Below are positions 54,968 through 64,000 of a DNA stretch of 64,000 nucleotides, piece after piece (the first letter of the stretch is position 1; each line of letters begins with the position of its first letter). This DNA is from Macrolepiota albuminosa. Taxonomy: Eukaryota > Basidiomycota > Agaricomycetes > Agaricales > Agaricaceae. The DNA lies in the NCBI GenBank assembly GCA_027475525.1, contig JAMWFC010000117.1, forward strand, positions 62,001-126,000. Direction: 5' to 3'. Below the pieces are notes generated by a model, which did no database searches, was not told the origin of the DNA, and was given only the letters and a program-made list of their open reading frames with translations. Position numbers and translations under genes: made by a program.

Positions 54968-57441
54968 CTACGCATCAGATTCGAAGAGAGTGGGATCACC
55001 CAAAGGAAGCAAGTCTCCATCCTGAATGGTGTTACTTGCTTGCCACTTGAGCGCATTAGTGATGTCGTCATGAAGCTTGAGCAGGAGGAGCTCACAGCGT
55101 GCTAAGATGGAGACACGAAGTCGCAAGATGGCAAGTTCGCTACCAATGATGTCGGTCGCATCCTTGATATGGCAAAGTTGCTGGTGGAGATCAGCAGCAG
55201 GACAAAGGGGAGTGATGGGATAAGAGAACTCGTCCCCAAGCCAAGGGTAGGCGTCGCTAGAAACACACATAGTGGGGGGAGGAGTCCAAAAGGGATCGAA
55301 CTTAGCAGAGGTCAGAAAAGGGGAGAACAAACTAATAAACGCAGACTTACTTGAACGGTTATGGGAGCACGAGAAGTCCATTCATGGCACTTATTGCCTG
55401 GCCCTAGCAGAAGAAAGGTGAATGCCATAAGAAGGAAGGTACCTCCAGTGGCAATGGCGCTCGCCCTGGGCCACTAAGGTCCCTTCAGACTCAGGCATGG
55501 TGGAAGACTCACGAGTACGGAAGAAAGGCTGCGAGGAGGAGTAAGAGATGGGGTAATAAGAAGAGCAACAGAGGAGGTGCTAGCCACAGCAGGGGTAGTG
55601 CTGGTGACAGACATCACAACATCTTTGGTGGGAGGGATATCCATGACAATGGGAAGCAAAGGAGTAGGGGACCTGGCAACAAAGAGGTTAGCATAACCAA
55701 AAAGAAAATACAAGGACTATGCACTAGTTATCACTAGGGCCGCTCTAATAAGGGTTAGCGGCAATAAGAGGAGTAAAGCAAAGCAGAAGAGCATGACCAC
55801 CAACAGCGCATCGGTATTGACTATAAGCTCAGCCTCATCGTCATCGTCATCCTCAGCGTCCCTCTTAGTATCCTCCCCTTCATCAGTAGACGGCTCAGTG
55901 GAAGACAAGACTATGGGAGTAGCAGGCACTAGCTTCCAGTGCTTACTGGGACTCTTGCTAGAAGAGGCAATGACGGGCTTACGCTTCAAAGAAACAGGAC
56001 GATGGGGAGAGCGGGCAAAGGGGGCCACCACGGTGGTGCCATCTTGGATAATAGGAAGCACTAGGCTTGCAGCGCTAATCACAGTAGGCTGGGGAGTAGC
56101 CACCAGATTGCGTTGCTGCAGCATGAAGGCCTGGGCATTATGAACCAAGACTGCGCACTCGTAATTCCTTTGCATGATAGCATCCCTACTGTGTTCACAA
56201 GTATGGATCCCATTGAAGGCACAACCCCGTTTCAACGCATTGCATTGGTAGCAGGGAAAAGAGGCAGTAGAAAACCAGCAGCTCTCGGAATCGTTCTCAG
56301 ACCAACATTTATTACACTGAGAAAGAAGTTAGCGATGTCATCAACCTATCAGGGACGAACAAGTACTTACTGCGCCAATCTTCACCCTAAAAGCATGACG
56401 CTCCATGAGTGCAACTGTAACCTTCTTCTTAGCGCCAAGTACTTGGACACCAGCTGGGAGGCTGGAATGACGGTAGTATTGCAGTGAAGGTGTAATAAGT
56501 CATAAAGCTCTGTGTCGGTGAACATAGTCTGATTGGGTGTCTAAGAATGGTATGATCAGGCGCTAAAGTCTAGCAATCTTAAGAAGAAGTACTTACAACA
56601 TACAATGAGGCAATGCGAGCAGGAAGATTGATCTGGGAAGCAAAGTTAGTAAAAAAATTAGAGGCAGGCAAACAAGGACGTACAGTACGTTTGGGAGGGC
56701 TAGCACAAGCAGGGGCACATGATCAATAACAACGGCAAACTTACAGGGGGAAAGGCAAGAAATAGTATGAATGGGTCTGGGCTGATGCTCACTGGAGGTA
56801 ATGGCAATTTGTTTGATGGCCGAATGAGGAGTGCAGTACAAGTAGGAGAAGCAATGATTGGAGCAGTGTGGGTGGGAGAAGCAGTGCCATGAAAAGGACT
56901 GCCAAGAACAGGAGGAGGCTGGACAGAAGCAGAAGAGGGAGGAGTGGCAGAAGCAGAAAGGACAGTAGAGGCCGACAGAGCACTAGGGAGACTGGCAATG
57001 GTGGGCGACGTAGCAACCGACTACTCAAGGTCAACATTGGGAACGTGGGAAAGAAGAGGAGAGACTTACTTCGCCAACCTTGGTACTAGCCAACAAGGTG
57101 TCAATCTCATCAGACAGAGAGGGAGCCTAGTATGGGCGCTGAACCTTAGTGCCACAAAGCCAAAATCAAACCTAAAAACTTACAAACAAGTCTGCAAACG
57201 GCCGCAACCAATTGGCACCTTTATATTTATGGTACCAAGCCATGCACCACTCGCGAACCTCGACACCCCATGCCCAGGAACTGTCAGAGCCGCGGACCAT
57301 GAGCCACCACCAATAGAGCTGCATGATTCCAGGGACAGTTTGTGGCGCATCAGCAGGACCGACAGACTTAGCATGATTGAATAAATAAGAGGCCTTAGCC
57401 AGGAAATTGCAGAGGGCAGAGGAATTGAAAGTAGTGGACAT
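54968..57441 (-). pseudogene. ORF-Z of element F (decayed)
   Basis: ATG 57441 (MSTTFNSSALCNFLAKASYL). Exon 1 to about 57182 with EVREWCMAWYH. Zinc-cluster exon starts after CTTTCTCAG near 56319 as CNKCWSENDSESCW ... PCYQCNALKRGC: all six cysteines are kept although neighbouring residues changed. Acidic SSTEPSTDEGEDTKRDAE, last exon with SSDAYPWLGDEF, ending near 54968. Several stops. Confidence 0.68.
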
Positions 57442-57574
57442 GCTGAAAAGATGGGAAGGAAAAACACAAAGAAGGTGAAGTGCTGAAAACGATTTTTATA
57501 AGGTGCTGGTAGCATCATATGGACCATAGCGCAGTCAAATTAATGATGGTGTTTGACTGAGGACAGTCAATTTT

Positions 57575-57588
57575 TCAGTTGAGGGAGA
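57575..57588 (+). promoter_or_regulatory. Polypurine tract of element F
   Basis: TTTTTCAGTTGAGGGAGA before the LTR; one transition relative to element A. Confidence 0.75.
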
Positions 57589-58657
57589 TGATAGGCTTCT
57601 ACTCAGACTAAGCGCATCAAGGGACATTATAGGCCAACTAACACTTGACATACTGGAGACTCTAGCAACCAGTTTGGGATATAGAGTAGCCCTAGCTCTG
57701 GCACTCTACTACAGAACTTATCTATTTACTCTAATTGCCAGCTACCAGGCCTTCAGCACACTCCATTTACCTATTCCAAGAATGAAAGAGGCTCAGAATG
57801 TATAGCGCTAACACAACGGTGGGAGAGGACTTTAACCAAACCCTGTTCACTTCCAGAAGGAGTCAGCAGCAGGCGCTGCCATTTGACAAGGCACTTCAAT
57901 CAGAAGTCTAAAAGAATCAATGACGGCAGCACAGGATATACTTAAATCCGACATCTGGACCTGCCAGGAACTGGTACAATGAGTAGCACTGACATTAGTG
58001 CTCACGGCATTTGTCAAGGATTTTCCGACCATACCCTGGAACAGCCTGGCCAATTGGAGCTATAGTAAAAGTGAGCAGACCCATATAATTCTAAGTCAAT
58101 ATGGAGTCGCTGTTGGTCACCATGGGTCATAATGCTGTTGGTTGCCGTCATCTATATGCAAAAGGTCGCCGTTGACAGGTTATTGTTAGAGAAAACCATG
58201 AGGAGAAGCACTAGAAGGTAGTCTGCAGATGAACTTTTATCTTTGCAAACACGGTAGTGCATAGTATATAAAATAGCTACTTTGCATGTATATAACAACA
58301 AATTGTAACCTCTTGAGCAGACAGTTACACTTAGTGTTCAAATTGCGCTAGCTTTTTCTGACTTTGTCACTAAGTTGGGCACTAGCCTCGTCTATCTCAT
58401 CTTTGTTGTTTACGGTGTTACCTACGGGCACAATACGCTGTGCTACTTGTCTTTTCTTCTATATTTTGTTTAAGCTACGACGCTTACCATCTGCCAGGTA
58501 GCATCTGAGGTGCTATAATCTAGTGCATCATTCTATCATCTCTGCTCAAGCACACCGGGACCCTGTCAGGACTCCTCACAACTACATATGCCAAGCGCTG
58601 GAGACAGTGTTGTACTGCGTATATGTCCAGCGCACCCAACCACAGTTGGCATCATCA
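57589..58657 (+). repeat. Element F 3' LTR (family G1)
   Basis: 1,069 bp, TGATAGGCTTCTACTCAG ... GGCATCATCA, followed by TSD ACGT. Differs from the 5' LTR at many sites, mostly C/T and G/A transitions, plus small indels; consistent with an old insertion. Confidence 0.93.
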
Positions 58658-58718
58658 ACGTATGCTGTGCAATTTGAAGCTCTCATTGATCTTGTGAAAT
58701 CAGGGATTTAACCCAACC

Positions 58719-58841
58719 AATGAGCTGCTTTTTACTCACTTACAAGTGAGAGAAATTGTACCAGTTTTCTGAGAGAGCTTGTAGAGCAGGTCTCAGTCAC
58801 AAAGTTGAAATTTATGTACCTGCTGTGATGGCTATGCCCTA
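58719..58841 (+). repeat. Repeat X, right copy
   Basis: Same sequence as 38988-39108 with roughly one difference in ten, mainly transitions. Confidence 0.75.
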
Positions 58842-59019
58842 ATGAGGATCACCGGTGAATTCTAGGAGTAATTTGAGGGTAGCAGGCAAAAATAAAATAT
58901 ATTTGATGTTAAAGTATCAGTAGCTACATGCTAGGCTGAAAAATTGCCACCATACTAGCTGTGTGCAGGAGTATGTCGTCAATGCCGATTGTAAGGGGAA
59001 AAACACTGCCTGTTTGGTG
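58842..59019. other. Sequence between repeat X and the DIRS-like coding region
   Basis: No gene. Probably the 3' untranslated or terminal-repeat part of the DIRS-like element; I could not find split direct repeats. Confidence 0.35.
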
Positions 59020-59995
59020 ACAAATGAGATTCACAATTGGGTCAAATATTTGTTGCTGGACATACCTGCTCAGTGCAAGGGGATGTCCAGGACACTTGAT
59101 GGAAAACAACACTTGCTATGCGGATGTATCTTTGGAAAGAGTTTGTGGCCCATCAGCCAGTAGCCTGAATGATGTGGGGTGCGACTTCGCTTTCAGCAAG
59201 GTGAGTGGCACCTCCCGCTCAGAGGGATTGACCAGTGATGCTGTTATCAAAAAAGAGGCGGAGACGCTTGATAAAGAAGGAACGGGATGGTGGTTGCCTG
59301 CTCTCCATCAACCAAAGTTCTCAGCACAAGGAAAATAGTTTATGTCGACTGTTCCAATAAGCCATAAAGCATTTGTGTGGGTCTGAAGCATGTGATATCT
59401 TTTGGACAAAGACAAGGTTGCCTTCAAAAAAGGTGTTGGCCTTATAGGTAGGTAGGACAAATGAGAAATGGTCATCATGGATTGTAACCAAAGGTGTAGT
59501 TGTTATTTTCCTGTAGTCCCACAGCATTGGATCATCAGAAATTGCCATCTCTTCTAATCGTAACAATGCAAAGAAACTGGTAGTGAGCATTGCTAGAAAA
59601 AGTAAATCATCATGCATTGGTGATTTGTTGTATGCATTCACCACTTGTGATATATCCTCATGAGCAAGGGCAAGTTTCCGCTTGGTGGGGGCCGAGAATT
59701 GCTTTTTGGAACCAGAGAAGGTCTTTTAAACCGATGATGAGTTTCTGGCATTTCAGATGTTGAGGAAATAGATCTCTAGTTGATTGCAGATTCTGGAGAG
59801 ATAAGAAGATATTGATTTAGGATTAATGTGGTGTGACATATAGACAATGTATAATAACAGCGTGTCCGGCATAGGATTGGTTTTGAGATTGTGAATGTTG
59901 ACAAAGTTTAGGTAAGAGTTTAAGGCAGAGCCATAAGATTTAAAGGTTGCATCGCCTATAGCATATCCAAGCACAATAGAATATTTGTGTACCAA
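59020..59995 (-). pseudogene. DIRS tyrosine recombinase domain
   Basis: Integrates the circular DNA copy in this class. N-terminal SAM-like helices (GDATFKSYGSALNSYLNFVN, LYIVYMSHHINPKSISSYLS), catalytic-Arg motif FFALLRLEEMAI, then KANTFFEGNLVFVQKI. In the second active-site block I read GQSL-stop-AGGAT where GHSLRAGGAT is usual, so His and Arg are lost, the Arg by CGA to TGA. Tail QATG-stop-WATNSFQRYIR keeps the candidate nucleophile Tyr. Confidence 0.75.
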
Positions 59996-61141
59996 ACGTT
60001 TTCAAGACCAAGCCACCTGCCATGGTTGTCTTGGTCGTATAGTAGGAATGATCATTTTTTTTCTGTCTCCAGCAATTTTTGAGGAGGTACAAAATCAGAT
60101 ACATCAAGCGATGGAAAAAGTATATGAGCTTCATCGAACTTTCCTCATGATAGGAGATCTGCACAGACATTTTGTGCACCAGGGATGTGTAGTACTTTAA
60201 GTTTGTAGTTCCCAGCAATGATTGCATCCACAACCAATTTTAAGAGTTCATTATAGAGGGGCTGGGCATGAAGGGAATTGAAAATGTTGATAGTGTTTGA
60301 ATTGTCTGAATAAATGAGAATGTGAAGTGATTCCCTAGTGTTAGCCATCACATGAAGCAAGGCACAAGTAACAGTGAGAGCCTTGAGGAAGAATATCAGG
60401 TTAGCTGAAGTGTCTTCATGCATTGCACAGAAGAATCCTTTTTTAGATACTGGGTACCAGAAAGCCATTCCAGTGGGACAGGCATCACACTCAATCATGA
60501 CATCTGCTTCTTCAGGGTTCCAAGCCTGTGAGTGTAGTAGATAAACTCCATTGGATGCTTTAATGTGCTTTGCTCCCCAGATTAGGTCAGATCTAATATC
60601 TTTGTTGCATCAGATTTGTGCATCAGGATTGTCTTGTATAGTTGCGAGCTTTGCATAAATATTGCACAGACATGGGGCTAATAATGGAAAAACATTTAGC
60701 CCCCAATTGACCCATCTGGCAAGCCTTTGCCATGCTCATTTTGTATGATGGCTTGATTTTTTCCTTTCATAAGCAGCAAAGTGATACATTTCTCGGACCA
60801 AGTCTTCTTTTGCGTTGAGAGGTAGCGTCATTGTCATAGTGTTCAGATTTACTAGTATTCCAATAATAGTAAGTGGTGCTCCTGAGACTTGCTTTCCTTC
60901 CTTGTGTGGGATGCCTAGATCATCATATAAATGGAGGTTAGCCTGACCTCTGAGAAGCCATCGAGCATAAGGTTGGTAGTATAAGAGATCTTGAGCATTA
61001 TTGACTCCATATGTATCATCGTTGAAGCACAAAGGATCATCAACATTATACAAGTCCTTTGCAGACCAGGTAATGAGGCTATTGAAAGCACCCCAGCAAT
61101 TCAGAGATGCTCAACCACCAAAACAATTGCAACGGTCAATG
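59996..61141 (-). pseudogene. DIRS RT C-terminal half and RNase H
   Basis: Starts HIDRCNCFGG next to the LTR insertion. RT region with CFNDDTYGVNN (catalytic DD), YYQPYARWLLRGQANLHLYD and LGIPHKEGKQVSGAPLTIIG. RNase H IECDACPTGMAFWYP (Asp), ALTVTCALLHV (Ala/Val where Glu is usual), IYSDNSNTINIFNSL (Asp) and VLHIPGAQNVCADLLS. Frameshifts and stops throughout. Confidence 0.78.
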
Positions 61142-62166
61142 TGTTGGTGATTGTCAATAGTGACGATGATGATGCTCAAATCGAGCTGAGTGCTGCGTGG
61201 ACTATCACTAGTACAGCTACTTAGCTGATATAGCTTTGGGTGTGCTAAATGTGTGAGAGAGTCCTGGACAGGTCCCAGAGAACACACGGTAGGCAAGAGG
61301 TTGGTGGCAAGGAAAGTGGATGATTGGAGGCACTTGCATAAGGCTCCAAAATGTGGCTACAGAGTGCTAAAAGTCACTAAGGGGGAGCGCTAAGAGCATG
61401 GGAGAGTCACTAAGGAAGGTGCTAAGAGGTGTGGAAAAGTCACTAAGAAAGGTGCTAAGAGGTGTGAGAGAGGGTTGCTAAGAGGCGCTAAGTGTTAGCA
61501 TCTAGAATATGATAATAAAAGGATAAGGTTGCTTAGCGGATCTAAGCATGAAAGCCAAGCCATAGTTGCAAGGCACTAAAGAGAGAGAAATAGAAAACTA
61601 GAGCAGAGTCCTCTGGCTTGGCACGGTCAACAAGAGGTAGTCTGTTGCGTATGGTGACCAAAATGTTGGGATACAATTCCTACTGTCAAATTGATTCCTG
61701 TACTACTAACAAAAAGTAAGTATTTATAGTAAAGAAAGTTAGCTGATGCTAAGAGATTAAGCGCCGCTAGAGGGTGGTGAACTGATAAAAATGTAAGTAA
61801 ATGTGGTGAATTGAATTGTATAGTAAAAAAGGTCCATAATGATGCTGTCACGGAAATACTTCATCATTTCCTCTTGTAAGCGCTGCCACTGGCTAAGAGC
61901 ATTATTCTGGATTGACTGATGCCAAGTGTCTGTGTAAATGTATAGCCTTGGAGTGCAAGTGGCAAGGTGCGGCGAGGTGTCAATAGTGGTGCCATAAAAA
62001 GTGGTCTGAGAGTAATTGGAGTCTGTAGCTGCAAGTTATTAGTATAAAAATATGAGAAAAATAGCGCTGGAAGTGCTAGAGCGTGGCGCTTCTGGTGGTA
62101 CTAGTGGGCCAATGTGAGGTGCGAGTATTGGTGCTATCTGTAGCCAGCCACAATGCAGGCTTATCA
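61142..62166 (-). repeat. Solo LTR of a third Gypsy family (G3)
   Basis: About 1,025 bp inserted inside the DIRS RT. Minus-strand sense starts TGATAAGCCTGCATTGTGG and ends ACAATCACCAACA, parallel to the G1/G2 ends TGATAGG and GTCATCA. Contains GGGACCTGTCCAGGACTCTC, similar to GGGACCTGCCCGGGACTCCT of G2. Flanks share (A)ATG, so the TSD is short or imperfect. Carries several copies of a 30- to 37-bp repeat around AAGTCACTAAGAAAGGTGCT at 61350-61500. Confidence 0.75.
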
Positions 62167-62940
62167 ATGACCTGCTTTATTTGCCATCTCAGGTGCATGG
62201 GAATGAGCCAATAAGCATTCATGATGTCTGATTTCCAGAGCACAAGAGGTTGTTGGAAAACGTTGCAGATTCTCAGTAAAAGGTCTCCAAGGTGTCACAT
62301 GTTGTCCATAGAAAAACCACAGATGTTGTTGTATGCAATCATGGAGTTTAGGGAAAACGATCCTGCAGATTGATTTGTAACAAGTTTCAAGTTCATTGAT
62401 TTTGGTTTTGGGACGGCATGAATAGGAGAGCTGTATATCCCATCATAAAGATGTATTCCAAAGTCTGGTGAGAATCTTCCTGCAGCTATTTCAATATTTC
62501 TCTGAGCTCGAAGAAAGTTTGCCTCTTGCTTATCATCTGGTGGTCCTAATGACATATCACAAGTAAGAGGGTAAGTGAATGGCTTAGTGTCAGCGTAGGG
62601 CCAAAAACTTTCCCTGAGGCTTTAAATAACGGAAACTGTAAAGGGTTTATTTGGATGGGAGCTGACAAGTTTTTCTAGGACATCAATTTTGATGGAGGTG
62701 ATGATTTTGAACAGATTGGCATGGAGTCGCAAGGTTTGTGTGACACGAACATTGTTTGATTCGGTTTGTGATGGCAAAGGAAGTAGTTTTGCAGTAAGAG
62801 ACCATTGAAGAAGGGTTGCTGGTAACCTGACAGCAGGGTCATAGTAATTGTAGTGAAGATATTTAGGTACATTTTCTTTTAGTACTTCAGTTCGTGAGTT
62901 TTTGAGGACAGCTCATTTTGGGGTGGCTTCCATTACACTG
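62167..62940 (-). pseudogene. DIRS RT N-terminal half
   Basis: Reads LPATLLQWSLTAKLLPLPSQ (about 62840), then MSLGPPDDKQEANFLRAQRN from 62555, FSPDFGIHLYDGIYSSPIHA, VPKPKSMNLKLVTNQSAG, a stop at 62295, then LVLWKSDIMNAYWLIPMHLR (first catalytic Asp region) up to the G3 insertion at WQIKQVI. Confidence 0.78.
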
Positions 62941-63422
62941 CCTACAGACATGTCTCCAGAAACAAGTGTTGTTGTCAAAAGGGCACCTTGAAGGGGTGTT
63001 GATAGGAACCCATACAGGATCAGCGCATCAACGGCAGGCTACGGCAACACGGCACAGGCTCAGGATACCTTAGCATACGCTAACTAACCAATTTTGGCAA
63101 TATTTAACAGCCGCGCACAGCAAGAAGCAGATCTGATCAATGATAGCGCTGATGGCAGACAGAATGACAACTGACAGATGGCATCAGTCACTGACGACAG
63201 TGCTTAGCGAGAAGATTAACAATCTATCAAAAACTGACAGACAGCTTGGTGTTTGACCTTGGTGTCTGACATTGCTTAGCGCCTCGATTTGGCGCCTGAC
63301 ATCGCTAAGCCTTTTGGACAGACAGAAGGGTGATGGATTGATGGTTTAGCATCGCGATCTGCCACCTGGCGTTGCTAAGGGTCTTGAATGGACAGTAGGG
63401 ATCTGAAACCGTTGGAGCTACC

Positions 63423-63877
63423 TGTTAAAGACAGGCAAAGCACAGGGGACAAAAACTGTCACTAAAGCTGAAGTCCAAAGTCAGAAAGAGTATATTGAGC
63501 AAGTAAAGTATTACTAACCTGAAGTTCAAAGTCAGAAAGAGTGAGGACTTCAGATAATCTATCTACAGTTTATATACTACTGGAAAACTATATACATGTG
63601 ATTAAAGAATAATCACATGTGGATACATGTGATATAATATAATCACATAGAGGATACATGTGATAAAGTATAATTACATGTGGATACATGTGATAGAATA
63701 TAATCACATGTGGATACATGTGATAAAGTATAATCACATGTGGATACATGTGATAGAATATAATCACATGGGGAATACATATGATAGAATATAATCACAT
63801 GGAGAATACATATGATAGAATGAACTTGGGATAGAATGATGATCATAATGGAATGCATGCAACAGGCAATTTCAACA
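63423..63877 (-). repeat. Solo LTR of Copia-II
   Basis: 455 bp in minus orientation, TGTTAAAGAC ... AATTTCAACA, with perfect 5-bp TSD CTACC (63418-63422 and 63878-63882) within the G2 LTR. Longer than the other two Copia-II LTRs because the ATCACATGTG minisatellite is expanded. Confidence 0.94.
63590..63830. repeat. Minisatellite in the Copia-II solo LTR, about 7 units of 30-31 bp
   Basis: Unit of the type ACATGTGATAGAATATAATC followed by ACATGTGGAT. Each junction forms the interrupted palindrome ATCACATGTGGATACATGTG. Unit number is about 7 here, about 2.5 at 52090 and 1.5 at 47100. Confidence 0.9.
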
Positions 63878-64000
63878 CTACCTCTATAAAATTTTCTAGT
63901 TTACCGCACTTTGGCAATGGTTAGTCACTGGCAACGGTGAACTTCTTATAGTATAAAAAGTACTTACCGACTTGTACATACCCAGCGAAGAACAGAGTTT

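Larger units (their letters stand above)
39314..58657 (+). mobile_element. Element F: complete but decayed G1 Gypsy retrotransposon
   Basis: LTRs 39314-40359 and 57589-58657, perfect 4-bp TSD ACGT (39310-39313 and 58658-58661). Internal order as in element A: PBS, gag-PR, RT-RNase H-IN (-1 frame), antisense ORFs 2 and 3, antisense ORF-Z, PPT. Interrupted by a solo G2 LTR and a whole Copia-II. 19.3 kb in total, about 13.1 kb without the two insertions. Compared with A it shows pervasive CG-to-TG/CA changes (for example CATCGGACTGGG to CATTGGACTGAG), which create most of its stops. Confidence 0.93.
59020..62940 (-). mobile_element. DIRS-like tyrosine-recombinase retrotransposon (decayed)
   Basis: Domain order on the minus strand is RT, RNase H, tyrosine recombinase, with no DDE integrase and no LTR, which is the DIRS arrangement. 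Interrupted inside RT by the G3 solo LTR 61142-62166. The terminal repeats are not identified, so the limits are those of coding similarity only. Confidence 0.8.
63000..64000 (+). repeat. G2 LTR, truncated by the window end
   Basis: TGATAGGAACCCATACAGG onward, aligned with 29619 onward. Interrupted by the Copia-II solo LTR. Left flank GTGT would be GCGT before CpG decay. Whether this is a solo LTR or the start of an element cannot be seen. Confidence 0.88.

Noticed and set aside
61142..62166. Clean 4-bp NCGN duplication for the G3 LTR
   Set aside because: Flanks are AATG and ATGA; only (A)ATG is shared, so it was not counted in the NCGN set.
63590..63830. CRISPR-like array of about 30-bp units
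   Set aside because: Units are contiguous without unique spacers, palindromic and inside a Copia LTR with perfect TSD; it is a minisatellite in a fungal genome.

Overview
The window is transposon-dense DNA from a filamentous fungus, most likely an agaricomycete basidiomycete. The evidence is short GTAAGT-type introns, Ty3/Gypsy, Ty1/Copia, DIRS-like and Tc1/mariner proteins of the kinds common in those genomes, and strong CpG-to-TpG/CpA decay. I see no host housekeeping gene, tRNA, rRNA or CRISPR array. Almost every base belongs to a mobile element or its debris, and the elements are nested. Species cannot be named from the sequence.

Left block (1-30.6 kb). An old plus-strand Ty3/Gypsy element (family G2, here called O) runs from before the window to its 3' LTR at 29619-30629. 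It was split by: element A (family G1, plus strand, 5' half lost in the N gap at 1256-1355, ending at 11725); a minus-strand solo G1 LTR (11827-12947); and a complete minus-strand G2 element C (13471-26198, TSD GCGC), itself split by a Tc1-like DNA transposon with 221-bp terminal inverted repeats (19485-21201, TSD TA). O in turn appears to sit inside a Copia element whose pol resumes at about 30.6-35.2 kb.

Middle block (35.5-39.3 kb). CpG-free, unrecognised, eroded sequence with a small open ORF, a MITE-like inverted repeat and a short repeat (X).

Right block (39.3-64 kb). A decayed but complete G1 element F (39314-58657, TSD ACGT) carries a solo G2 LTR (45441-46368, TSD ACGC) and a young Copia element (47049-52334, TSD AGATT). 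Then come a minus-strand DIRS-like tyrosine-recombinase retrotransposon (about 59.0-62.9 kb) holding a solo LTR of a third family, G3 (61142-62166), and a G2 LTR cut by the window edge that holds a solo Copia LTR (63423-63877, TSD CTACC).

The most interesting biology is in the G1/G2 Gypsy elements. They are about 11-13 kb after removing nested insertions. Their gag-PR ORF and RT-RNaseH-IN ORF overlap in the -1 relation. Downstream of pol, on the opposite strand, all four internal copies carry a multi-exon gene (ORF-Z) whose product has a Zn2Cys6-like six-cysteine cluster. G1 copies carry two further antisense ORFs. G1 LTRs contain tandem GGTCGCCGT repeats upstream of a TATA-like box, so self-regulation by ORF-Z is a testable idea. 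All seven G1/G2 insertions I could read have, or can be explained as decayed from, a 4-bp target NCGN. A 23-24 nt non-coding motif between the convergent genes is conserved in all four copies.

Caution: fourteen tandem duplications with period exactly 77 bp lie between 3.8 and 36 kb in unrelated elements. They look like assembly-join artefacts and break several reading frames. Frame arithmetic shows that without two of them element A's RT-RNaseH-IN would be a single 1,236-residue ORF.
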